Shown here piece after piece: positions 24,138-31,607 of a DNA stretch of 54,063 nt; within the stretch, counting starts at the first letter, position 1, and the number at the start of each line of letters is the position of its first letter. This DNA comes from an uncultured beta proteobacterium (GTDB lineage: Bacteria > Pseudomonadota > Gammaproteobacteria > Burkholderiales > Burkholderiaceae_C). Position numbers and translations under genes: made by a program. Under the pieces are notes generated by a model that saw only the letters and a program-made list of their open reading frames with translations, was not told where the DNA came from and did not search any database. The stretch lies in the NCBI GenBank assembly GCA_903894475.1, contig CAITQH010000252.1, forward strand, positions 1 to 54,063, read 5' to 3'.

Positions 24138-24575
24138 GTGAAGATTCGCGCCTACCGTGATCACGATGAGCAGGCAGTCATCGCCCTGTGGCGCACTTGC
24201 GGCCTGACGCGTCCCTGGAATGACCCAGCGCGCGATATTGCACGCAAGCTCACAGGGCAACCGGAACTATTTCTGGTCGGCACTCACGCGGACATGCTGG
24301 TTGGCACTGCCATGGTCGGGTTCGATGGTCATCGCGGCTGGATCAACTACCTGGCGGTCGCACCGGAATTTCAAGGGAAATCCTTCGGCCGCCAGCTGGT
24401 TCAGGAGGCCGAGCGCCTGTTGCTAGCGCGCGGCTGTCCGAAGCTCAACCTTCAGATTCGCTCTTCAAATGCACAAGCCATCGAGTTCTATCGCAGACTT
24501 GGCTACGCGCAGGACGATGTCGTGAGCTTTGGTCGGCGCCTGATCGCCGATGACGAGTCGCCCACTTCCAGTTGA
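24138..24575 (+). CDS. GNAT-family acetyltransferase (YpeA-like)
   Basis: 145 aa if started at the GTG at 24138 (protein begins KIRAYRDHDEQAVIALWRTCGL), the start that best fits YpeA homologues; a TTG at 24126 is also possible and no clear ribosome binding site is visible. It has the acetyl-CoA binding motif VAPEFQGKSFGRQLVQEAERLL (Q/RxxGxG/A pattern), then LNLQIRSSNAQAIEFYRRLGYAQDDVVSFGRRL, the GNAT C-terminal strand-helix. Substrate unknown. It starts 21 nt after htpG and its end overlaps the leader of the FKBP gene. Confidence 0.85.
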   Translation: MKIRAYRDHDEQAVIALWRTCGLTRPWNDPARDIARKLTGQPELFLVGTHADMLVGTAMVGFDGHRGWINYLAVAPEFQGKSFGRQLVQEAERLLLARGCPKLNLQIRSSNAQAIEFYRRLGYAQDDVVSFGRRLIADDESPTSS

Positions 24576-24622
24576 GTAACTGCGACAATCCATTCCCCGT
24601 TTCAATCTCCCGCACAACTTTC

Positions 24623-25066
24623 ATGAAATCATTCCTCACCATCGTCACACTCACAACCGCCTTGGCGTACCTGCCAGCCGCATGGGCCGCTGACACGGTC
24701 GCAGCAGCAGCCGCCAAGGAAGCCGGCGCCGTGGTCACCGCCAGCGGTCTTGTTTACCGTTCACTGAAAGACGGGACCGGCGCCAGCCCGGTTGCCACCG
24801 ACAAAGTCAAGGTGCATTACCGTGGCACCTTTCCCGACGGCAAGGAATTCGACAGTTCCTACAAACGCAATGAAGCGATCGAGTTCCCTCTGAATGGCGT
24901 CATCAAGTGCTGGACGGAAGGCGTGCAACGCATGAAGGTGGGAGGCAAAGCCAAGCTGACCTGCCCGGCGTCCATCGCCTACGGTGAACGCGGCGCCGGC
25001 GGCGTCATTCCACCCAACGCGACGCTGCTGTTTGAAGTCGAACTGCTGGCCATCAACGGCAAGTAG
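24623..25066 (+). CDS. Periplasmic FKBP-type peptidyl-prolyl cis-trans isomerase
   Basis: 147 aa. A signal peptide (MKSFLTIVTLTTALAYLPAA with a cut after AWA) precedes a single FKBP domain: VHYRGTFPDGKEFDSSYKR, the conserved VIKCWTEGVQRMKVGGKAKL (the Trp lines the active site), IAYGERGAGGVIPPNATLLFEVELL. It lacks the N-terminal dimerisation domain of FkpA/Mip, so it is the short FKBP-22-core-only type. Role: proline isomerisation during folding of exported proteins. Confidence 0.92.
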   Translation: MKSFLTIVTLTTALAYLPAAWAADTVAAAAAKEAGAVVTASGLVYRSLKDGTGASPVATDKVKVHYRGTFPDGKEFDSSYKRNEAIEFPLNGVIKCWTEGVQRMKVGGKAKLTCPASIAYGERGAGGVIPPNATLLFEVELLAINGK

Positions 25067-25107
25067 CCGATTAGCAGATTGCTTTCGAAAGCCCGACTCT
25101 CAAACTT

Positions 25108-25201
25108 GTGTGGGCCGAAGGCGACGCAATGGGTGACTCCGCGAATGTCACCCGCCCTGCGGGCTCCTTCTTTATTTCGCTGCGCCACCCACTGCATCGC
25201 C
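25108..25201. repeat. Imperfect inverted repeat and 16-bp repeated word
   Basis: A 16-nt arm at 25120-25135 and its inverted copy at 25186-25201 match at 14 of 16 positions, with a small stem CCCGC/GCGGG (25151-25163) inside. Overlapping the left arm is GTGTGGGCCGAAGGCG (25108-25123), which recurs exactly at 26234-26249, so this word flanks the next two genes. The rest of 25067-25387 shows no supported gene. Confidence 0.6.
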
Positions 25202-25387
25202 CTCGGCGGCGTGCATCGATGGTTCGCGTACCTCGAATACAAGCACCACATCATTTCGGGAAAGTTGCATAGTTGCGGGCTCACCTTTAGCCATCAATGG
25301 CATGCCAAGCAAATGGAACGTAAGGTGAGCCAAGTTATAGTGTGGACGCGGCCTGTGTTGCAGCAACTTACCAACGTTACAGCACCG

Positions 25388-25822
25388 ATGCTTCCCGCCC
25401 CGTGGTTGTCGATTGCCGCCGCAGAGACTGGCGTCTGCAATTTCCCGCCGGGCGCCAGCAACCCCAGAATCACCGAGTACCACGCGCATACCAACATCCC
25501 TGGCTACGACGACAAAGCGTCCTGGTGTTCCTCGTTTGTCAATTGGGCGCTGTCTCAGGCGGGCATCAAAGGCACCGGCTCGGCGTTGGCCCGTTCCTGG
25601 CTGGCGTGGGGCGAGCCGTTGAGCGAGCCGGTACCCGGCTGCATCGTTGTCCTGTCGCGCGACGATCCGGGTGGCTGGAAGGGTCATGTCGGCTTCTTCC
25701 TGCGCTCCGACCCCCAGTACGTCCATCTGCTTGGCGGCAATCAACTGGAACAGGTGCGCGAGCACTTTTACCCACTGTCATCGGTGCTGGGATACCGCTG
25801 GCCAGCGCAAATGACACCCTAA
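25388..25822 (+). CDS. TIGR02594-type (NlpC/P60 or CHAP-like) protein
   Basis: 144 aa from the ATG at 25388; an in-frame ATG at 25313 would add 25 residues, and neither has a clear ribosome binding site. The sequence PWLSIAAAETGVCNFPPGASNPRITEYH, then DDKASWCSSFVNWALSQAGIKGTGSALARSWLAWG and GHVGFFLRSDPQYVHLLGGNQ shows the Cys (SWCSSFVNW) and His (KGHVGFF) of a papain-like peptidase fold. Family members are found as peptidoglycan peptidases, in phages and as stand-alone proteins. No signal peptide is visible from this start. The substrate, possibly cell-wall peptide, is inferred. Confidence 0.75.
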   Translation: MLPAPWLSIAAAETGVCNFPPGASNPRITEYHAHTNIPGYDDKASWCSSFVNWALSQAGIKGTGSALARSWLAWGEPLSEPVPGCIVVLSRDDPGGWKGHVGFFLRSDPQYVHLLGGNQLEQVREHFYPLSSVLGYRWPAQMTP

Positions 25823-25887
25823 CCGAAGATTTTTCAGTTCCCGCCCACATCACCTCGTTACCAGCCACACAACCGGAGTAGAACACC

Positions 25888-26208
25888 ATGAGCGACATCA
25901 AATGGTCACAGTCTGAGAAGAAGGCGGCACGGGCGGTGTTCGACGCAGCCCTGCAACGGGAGTGCGCGGCGATCCTGTCGAGGCTCAAGGAATTGGCGAC
26001 AAGCGCAAAGACGCCGCAAGACATGTGGGCAATTGAAGAATACATCGCTGAACAGCGTCGCCAGATCGACTCGAAATATGACTTTCGGTATTCACAGCTG
26101 ATTCGGGTATTCGGCAGGCTGCTGCGTGAGAACTGGATCGAAGAAGAGGAACTGCAAGCTCTTTCAGCAGAAAAACTCGCCTGGATTCAAAGCATCGCTA
26201 TGTTGTGA
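25888..26208 (+). CDS. Protein resembling cyanobacterial Fluorescence Recovery Protein (FRP)
   Basis: 106 aa with GGAG before the ATG. The pattern WSQSEKKAARAVFDAALQRE, then MWAIEEYIAEQRRQIDSKYD, FRYSQLIRVFGRLLRENWIE and LQALSAEKLAWI matches, as I recall it, the all-helical FRP of Synechocystis (WSQxE, A.QRE, R.eID.KYD.R.S, VF.qLl.E, L...K). FRP is a dimer that detaches photoactivated orange carotenoid protein from phycobilisomes. Neither partner is expected in this kind of bacterium, so the role here must differ; a regulatory or chaperone-like function is possible. The gene follows the TIGR02594-type gene by 65 nt. Confidence 0.65.
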   Translation: MSDIKWSQSEKKAARAVFDAALQRECAAILSRLKELATSAKTPQDMWAIEEYIAEQRRQIDSKYDFRYSQLIRVFGRLLRENWIEEEELQALSAEKLAWIQSIAML

Positions 26209-26340
26209 ACCAGCTATTCCGCCTCTCAGGCGCGTGTGGGCCGAAGGCGCCGCTCGGGATCAGGCTGATGGGGCGCTCAGCGCAGAGTTTTTGGGGTCAG
26301 AGCCCAATAACTCGCCACCCAATAAAAACGGATTCAACAT

Positions 26341-26432
26341 TGTCATTGCGTCCCCGGATCAGGTCCGGGGTTTCAGCACCCGCAATCCAGTGTTGGCGTG
26401 GCACTGGATCCCGGATCGAGTCCGGGATGACA
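26341..26432. repeat. Palindromic repeat family 1, copy A
   Basis: Begins TGTCATTGCG and ends GGATGACA (inverted ends), with CCCGCAATCCAG, GGCACTGGATCCCGGAT and GTCCGGGATGACA in between. Copies B (35632-35703) and C (52304-52374) share these blocks; A carries an extra hairpin CCCCGGATC/GGTCCGGGG. It looks like a REP/MITE-type dispersed element. A second partial GTCCGGGATGACA follows at once. The rest of 26209-26507 has no supported gene. Confidence 0.8.
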
Positions 26433-26507
26433 AATAGCAGGTCCGGGATGACAGCGTGTGCCTCTGTGCCTGTCATGCTTTATGGAAAGCTCCAATGTTG
26501 AGTAGTC

Positions 26508-28001
26508 TCAGGTGACCAGCGCCGCCTGATGAATCGCCACCAAACGAGCACGCTGCAGTTTGCCGGTGGCCGTCAGCGGCAAGGCATTGACCCAATGCAC
26601 CCAGCGTGGTCGCCGGTAGGTTGGTAGTGCCTCGATTGCAAGCTGAATACGCTGCTGCGCCAGCGCCTGCTGCTGCGGCGCGGCCACCACCAGCAAGGAC
26701 AGCGCCGTCAAGCCTTGGTCGGTCGGCACGCCAACGCAAGCCAGTTGTACAACGCTTTCAGCAGCGGCACTGGTAAGCGCCTGCTCGACCCACAGGGTGC
26801 TTACCCAGCGCCCGCTGATCTTGAGCATGTCGTCCATCCGACCCGCAAATTCAAGCTGACCTCCGGAGCGACGCAGGAACATATCGCCCGGGCGATACCA
26901 GCCGTCCTGAAAACCATCGGCTTGCGCCTGCGGACGTTTCCAGTAGCCGCCTGCAACATTGCTGCTGCGCAGCCAGATGCGCTGCGGCAGGGTTGGATCC
27001 ACTTCACTGTCAAAGCGCACTTGCACCTGCGGTGAGACTTGCAGCAAGCCACTGTCGTCCTGGCTGTAGAGCATCAGGCACATCGTCTCCGAAGTACCGT
27101 ACCCACTGACGATGGCCAGACCGGTCGCTTCAAACCAGGCCTTGCGCACCACCGCTGGCAGGCTCTCGCCAGCGGAAACGCAATGACGAATTCCGCAGTC
27201 GCGCAGTTGCACGGCAACGCCGCTTTGCAGCATCTTGCTGTAGAGCGTCGGTACACAAAAGAAGAGGTTGGGGCGGTGCTTGCGCACCATCTCCAGAACG
27301 CGCTCGGGGTCCGGCCACTGCCGGTCCAGAATCACCGCGGCACCCGCCCTCAGACCGGCCAGCAGGCTGTTGCCCAGTGCGTAGGCGAAAAAGAGTTTGG
27401 AACTGGCGTAGAGACGATCCGCGGCGCTAAGTTGCAGCAACCCAGTGGCAAACGAATGCGGCTGTAGCGCCACACGCTGCGCATGCACGACACCTTTGGA
27501 TACGCCGGTGGTACCTGAAGTGCCAATCCACAAGGCCGGTGCCTGCTCGTCCTGCAAAACGGGCTCGATCTCGGGTGCGCGCGCCAGGTGCATTGCCCAT
27601 GCTGACTCGCCGGGCCCACTGGCCACCAGCACGGTTGGCAGCGCCAACTCAGAGAGCAAGGACTGCAGCAGCGGCGCGCTTTGCGCTTCGCACCAGAAAA
27701 AACTCACTTCACTCTCGGACACGATGGGTGCCAGTTCGGACATCGCCAGACGCGGATTGACGCCTATGGCAACGCCGCCAGCCCAGATCACACCGAGATA
27801 AGCCACAACCCAGTCGATGCTGTCGGGCGCCAGCACAATAACCCGATCACCCGATCGCAAACCCAGTTCCAGCCAGGCACCGGCAGCCTGGCGCACGCGC
27901 TGGCGCAGCGCGTCGTAGGTCAGCGTCTCGCTGCCACACTCCAGCGCCGTGGCTTGCGATGCGCCGGCCTGCAGCAGGGTCTGGGCGGCGTTCATCCTCA
28001 T
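26508..28001 (-). CDS. AMP-forming acyl-CoA ligase (benzoate/coumarate-CoA ligase type)
   Basis: 497 aa from the ATG at 28001, one base after the stop of the SrkA-like gene; a second ATG two codons on is possible. ANL-superfamily motifs: P-loop WIGTSGTTGVSKGVVHAQ near residue 160, YGTSETMCLMLYSQ, the ADP-forming hinge GWYRPGDMFLRRSGGQLEFAGRMDDMLKISGRWVS, and the catalytic C-terminal Lys in LPLTATGKLQRARL. The overall plan (LYASSKLFFAYALGNSLLAGL) is that of benzoate-CoA ligase relatives. It would activate an aromatic or other carboxylic acid with ATP and CoA. Its place at the end of a kinase/ATPase operon is unexpected. Confidence 0.85.
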   Translation of the reverse strand: MRMNAAQTLLQAGASQATALECGSETLTYDALRQRVRQAAGAWLELGLRSGDRVIVLAPDSIDWVVAYLGVIWAGGVAIGVNPRLAMSELAPIVSESEVSFFWCEAQSAPLLQSLLSELALPTVLVASGPGESAWAMHLARAPEIEPVLQDEQAPALWIGTSGTTGVSKGVVHAQRVALQPHSFATGLLQLSAADRLYASSKLFFAYALGNSLLAGLRAGAAVILDRQWPDPERVLEMVRKHRPNLFFCVPTLYSKMLQSGVAVQLRDCGIRHCVSAGESLPAVVRKAWFEATGLAIVSGYGTSETMCLMLYSQDDSGLLQVSPQVQVRFDSEVDPTLPQRIWLRSSNVAGGYWKRPQAQADGFQDGWYRPGDMFLRRSGGQLEFAGRMDDMLKISGRWVSTLWVEQALTSAAAESVVQLACVGVPTDQGLTALSLLVVAAPQQQALAQQRIQLAIEALPTYRRPRWVHWVNALPLTATGKLQRARLVAIHQAALVT

Positions 28002-28002
28002 G

Positions 28003-29043
28003 TCATACCACCAGGGGCGCTTCCTGCATCGCCTCGATCTGCTCTTCGAGCATCTGGACCTGGCCCTGCCAATAGTCACTGGAGCCAAACCACGGGAAAT
28101 TGATGGGGAAGGTCGGGTCGCTCCAGCGCCGTGCCAACCAGGCGCTGTAGTGGATCAGGCGCAAGCTACGCAAGGGTTCAATCAAGGCTGTCTCGCGCCG
28201 GTCGAATTCCCGAAACTGTTCATAGCCATCGACCAGAGCACCGAGTTGGCGTGTGCGCTGCTGGCGGTCGCCACTGAGCAGCATCCACAAGTCCTGCACT
28301 GCTGGTCCACTGCGGGCATCGTCGAGGTCCACAAAATGCGGACCTGGCCCGCTGGCGGCGGGCGACTCCAGCGGCGTCCACAGGATGTTGCCGGGATGGC
28401 AGTCTCCATGCAGGCGAATCTGCCGGATCGGTTCGGCATCGCGCTGCTGGCGGCTCCCTGACGGCCCCAGGCACGGGTAGGCCGCAATCAAGTCGAGCGC
28501 CTGCGCAGCCGCTTTGGCCCAGGCCGACTGCACATCCAGTGGCACCATGTCATGCCCGAGCAGCCAGTCGCGTGAATCGGTGCCAAAGCTCTGCAGGTTG
28601 AGGGCCGGTCGGGTGGCAAAGGGTCTGGCCGCCCCCACCGTATGAATGCGCGCCAGAAAGCGTCCTATCCACTCCAGCACGTCGGGGTCATCGAGTTCCG
28701 GAGCGCGACCTCCACGGCTCGGGCTGACGCTGAAAGCGAAGCCGCCAAACTGATGCAAGGTCTTGCCTTCGAGCACCAGCGGACCGACGACGGGGATTTC
28801 AGCCGCCATCAGTTCAGCGGAGAAAGAATGCTCTTCAAGGATCTGCGACTCGCTCCAGCGCTCGGGGCGATAGAACTTGGCCACCACCACCGGACCATCC
28901 TCCAGATGCAGTTGATAAACCCGGTTCTCGTAGGAACTCAACGCCTGCAGGCGTCCGTCGCCATACAGGCCGACGCTGGCCAGTGCGTCCATCACAACGT
29001 CGGGAGTCAGAGTCTGATACGGGTGGGAGTCAGACTCAGACAT
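28003..29043 (-). CDS. srkA: Stress-response Ser/Thr kinase SrkA (YihE/RdoA) homologue
   Basis: 346 aa. APH-fold kinase close to E. coli SrkA: YENRVYQLHLEDGPVVVAKFYRPERW (with the family FYRP motif and phosphate-binding Lys), ILEEHSFSAELMAAEIPVVGPL, catalytic loop IRLHGDCHPGNILW near residue 206, and metal-binding FVDLDDARSGPAVQDLWML near 236. SrkA counters stress-induced death in E. coli, downstream of Cpx. The ATG lies inside the last codons of the GspE-like gene (8-nt overlap), so translation is probably coupled. Next to dsbA in E. coli but here in a kinase/ATPase operon. Confidence 0.92.
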   Translation of the reverse strand: MSESDSHPYQTLTPDVVMDALASVGLYGDGRLQALSSYENRVYQLHLEDGPVVVAKFYRPERWSESQILEEHSFSAELMAAEIPVVGPLVLEGKTLHQFGGFAFSVSPSRGGRAPELDDPDVLEWIGRFLARIHTVGAARPFATRPALNLQSFGTDSRDWLLGHDMVPLDVQSAWAKAAAQALDLIAAYPCLGPSGSRQQRDAEPIRQIRLHGDCHPGNILWTPLESPAASGPGPHFVDLDDARSGPAVQDLWMLLSGDRQQRTRQLGALVDGYEQFREFDRRETALIEPLRSLRLIHYSAWLARRWSDPTFPINFPWFGSSDYWQGQVQMLEEQIEAMQEAPLVV

Positions 29044-31567
29044 TGCTGTTGGCGCGCACTTCTTCGATGGTGGTCAGGCCGCTTAACACCTTGTGAATAC
29101 CATCCTGACGCAGTGTGCGCAATGAGCCATGCTGCATGCCCTCAAACTGAAGTTGGTCGGGCCGGGCGCCGGTCTGGATAAGCCGGCGCAGCGCCGGCGT
29201 GACCACCATCAACTCGTGCATGCCAACGCGACCGCTGACGCCGGTGCTCTGGCAATGACTGCAACCCGGCGCACTGTAGTGCGTCAGATGCCCGTCATGA
29301 CCATACTCGGCAAGCCACTCCTGACGTACCGAGTCACGCTGCGGTCGCAACTCCTCGGGAAACGAATGCAGAAAATCGTCCAGCAATCCGTCAATGATGG
29401 CGTCACTGGCCTCCTCTACAGTGCGGCACTCAGGGCACATCCGGCGCACCAGGCGCTGTGCCAATACCGCCAACAAGGAATCAGCAAAATTGAAGGGATC
29501 CATCCCCATGTCGATCAAGCGGGTCAGCGTTTCGGCCGCGCTGTTGGTATGCAAAGTGGACAGCACCAAGTGACCCGTCAACGAAGCTTCGATGGCAATC
29601 TGCGCTGTTTCCTTGTCCCGGATTTCGCCCACCATGATGACATCAGGATCGGCCCGCAGGAAGGATCGCAGCGCCTTGGCAAAGGTCCAGTCAATTTTTG
29701 AATTCACCTGGACCTGGCGCAGATCGGGCTGAGTGATTTCAATCGGGTCCTCGGCGGTCCAGATCTTGCGCTGCGGTGTGTTCAGGTAGCCCAGAATCGA
29801 ATGCAATGTGGTGGTCTTGCCCGAACCGGTCGGCCCAACACACAGCACCATGCCGTAGGGGCGATTGACGGCTTCACGCAGTTGTGTCAGATTGGCGGTC
29901 GACAGACCGAGGCGCTCCATGCCGATCGGCTTGGCTGAGGACAGCAGGCGCATCACGATGTCTTCCAGACCACCCGTGGTCGGAATCGTGGCAATGCGCA
30001 ATTCGATCTTGTGCCGGCTCGAAAATTTCGAAAACTCGATCTTGCCGTCCTGCGGCTTGCGTCGCTCGGAGATATCCAGATCGGCCATGATCTTCAGTCG
30101 TGCCGTCAGGGCCGCCCGGTAGGTGTGCGGCAGTTCCAGGTAATGCGACAGTACGCCGTCCTTGCGAAAACGGATCCGGGTCTTGGTGCGCCCGGGATGG
30201 GTTTCCACGTGAATATCAGAGGCACCACGGCTGTAGGCCTCGATGATCATGGTGTTGATCAGGCGCACCAGGGTGTTGTCAGACTGCTCGATCTGGCTCT
30301 CAACTTCCTCATGGTCGCCTTGCGACAACTCCATTGACTGCAGCAACTCCGTGCTGCTGGCCAGTTCTTGCTGCAGGCTTTCCGGATTTTGCTGGGGCGC
30401 GGCAAAAGGACTGTTTGGCAAACCATATTTGTCATAGGTTTCGCTCAGGATTTGCTGGATCTGCTGCTCGTCACCGAGCGTCGCAATGACCCGTGTCTCC
30501 AGCATGAACTCGAGTTCTTCGAGCATGTCGCGCCGGGTTGGATCGCCCGTTGCGATCACCAGCAATTTTTCTCGCAACAACAAGGGCATGATGCCCAGAC
30601 GCATCGCGGTCGAGAACGGAACCGTGCGCAAGGCTTCCGCCTCTATCGGGAACTGCGCCACGTCGACGATCGGGTAACCCATCTTGCGAGCCAGCGCGGT
30701 ATTGAGATCACGCCGCGTCAGAAAACCCATATTCACCAGCAACTGCCCCAAAGGAACAGAGCGGTCTGTTTTCTGACGCTCGAGTGCCTGCGCCAGTTGA
30801 CTCTCGTCGATGAAGCCGAGCCGGGTCAGGGCTTCGCCAACCCGGATCATCGGCATCCTGGACTGCTGATCCAGTGCCAGCATGAGTTGATCCGGTGAGA
30901 CAATCGCCTCGTTTACCAGATGGTCACCCAGTTTGAGTCCGCGCCGACTGGTCTGCTCGCTTGCCGCCTGCTCCACCTGTTGACGTGTCACGGCGCGCTG
31001 CGCCACCAGCAAATGCCCGATGTGCTCGCCAAAGTTGACGCGCTGGTAGGCCTCGCGTGGCATGAAGACGCGCTCGACGCCACCTTCGCCACCATCCACA
31101 GGCGTAAAAAGGAAGAGCCCGAAGCTGGCTTCGATATAGCCTACGGTCTGGCCCGACACGGCACTGCCGTCCTCCAGTTGCAACTGATAGTCCAGCGTCG
31201 GACGATGACCGAAGATGTCGGCAAAATTGGTATCACTGACTTCTTCCTGCGGATGAAGAATCGTCTTCAGGGTCAGCTTTCGAAACTGCGAGAAGTGCAC
31301 CCGTCCAGGCGAGGCACGATTGGGCACAAAGATCATGGCTGTCTTGTCAACCGGCGTCAGCATCGCCAGTCGGCAACTACGGGCCACGCCGTTGAGATCT
31401 TCAATCTCGCAGATTTGCGGTTCCGTCCAGGGCACGGCATCGCTGAAGATGGCGTAGGGCGGGCTGGGCCAGTACAGGCCGGTAAACTTTCTGCTGGCAG
31501 CCAGCGAGCCGCCCAGCGTGTTTGCGCCGGGCAAGGCTTGCGTAGGCAGGGACAGTGAATCAAGCAT
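29036..31567 (-). CDS. GspE/PilB-family secretion or pilus ATPase with N-terminal MshEN-type repeats
   Basis: 843 aa, much longer than typical GspE/PilB (about 500-570). Residues 1-175 form an extra N-terminal region (FTGLYWPSPPYAIFSDAVPW, VPNRASPGRVHFSQFRKLTL). Residues about 180-370 hold MshEN-type units: LGDHLVNEAIVSPDQLMLALDQ, VGEALTRLGFIDESQLAQALERQ, LGQLLVNMGFLTRRDLNTALA, a module that can bind cyclic di-GMP. The ATPase core follows: Walker A VGPTGSGKTTTL near 578, Walker B and His box IMVGEIRDKETAQIAIEASLTGHLVLSTLHTN. A Cys4 zinc site (CPEC near 712, CSHC near 768) marks the family. No pilus or secretion genes adjoin; instead it sits between a kinase-USP fusion and srkA. Confidence 0.9.
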   Translation of the reverse strand: MLDSLSLPTQALPGANTLGGSLAASRKFTGLYWPSPPYAIFSDAVPWTEPQICEIEDLNGVARSCRLAMLTPVDKTAMIFVPNRASPGRVHFSQFRKLTLKTILHPQEEVSDTNFADIFGHRPTLDYQLQLEDGSAVSGQTVGYIEASFGLFLFTPVDGGEGGVERVFMPREAYQRVNFGEHIGHLLVAQRAVTRQQVEQAASEQTSRRGLKLGDHLVNEAIVSPDQLMLALDQQSRMPMIRVGEALTRLGFIDESQLAQALERQKTDRSVPLGQLLVNMGFLTRRDLNTALARKMGYPIVDVAQFPIEAEALRTVPFSTAMRLGIMPLLLREKLLVIATGDPTRRDMLEELEFMLETRVIATLGDEQQIQQILSETYDKYGLPNSPFAAPQQNPESLQQELASSTELLQSMELSQGDHEEVESQIEQSDNTLVRLINTMIIEAYSRGASDIHVETHPGRTKTRIRFRKDGVLSHYLELPHTYRAALTARLKIMADLDISERRKPQDGKIEFSKFSSRHKIELRIATIPTTGGLEDIVMRLLSSAKPIGMERLGLSTANLTQLREAVNRPYGMVLCVGPTGSGKTTTLHSILGYLNTPQRKIWTAEDPIEITQPDLRQVQVNSKIDWTFAKALRSFLRADPDVIMVGEIRDKETAQIAIEASLTGHLVLSTLHTNSAAETLTRLIDMGMDPFNFADSLLAVLAQRLVRRMCPECRTVEEASDAIIDGLLDDFLHSFPEELRPQRDSVRQEWLAEYGHDGHLTHYSAPGCSHCQSTGVSGRVGMHELMVVTPALRRLIQTGARPDQLQFEGMQHGSLRTLRQDGIHKVLSGLTTIEEVRANSNV

Positions 31568-31607
31568 GATCAGTGGCGGCGTATGTTGGAATCAATGTTA
31601 ACCGCTG

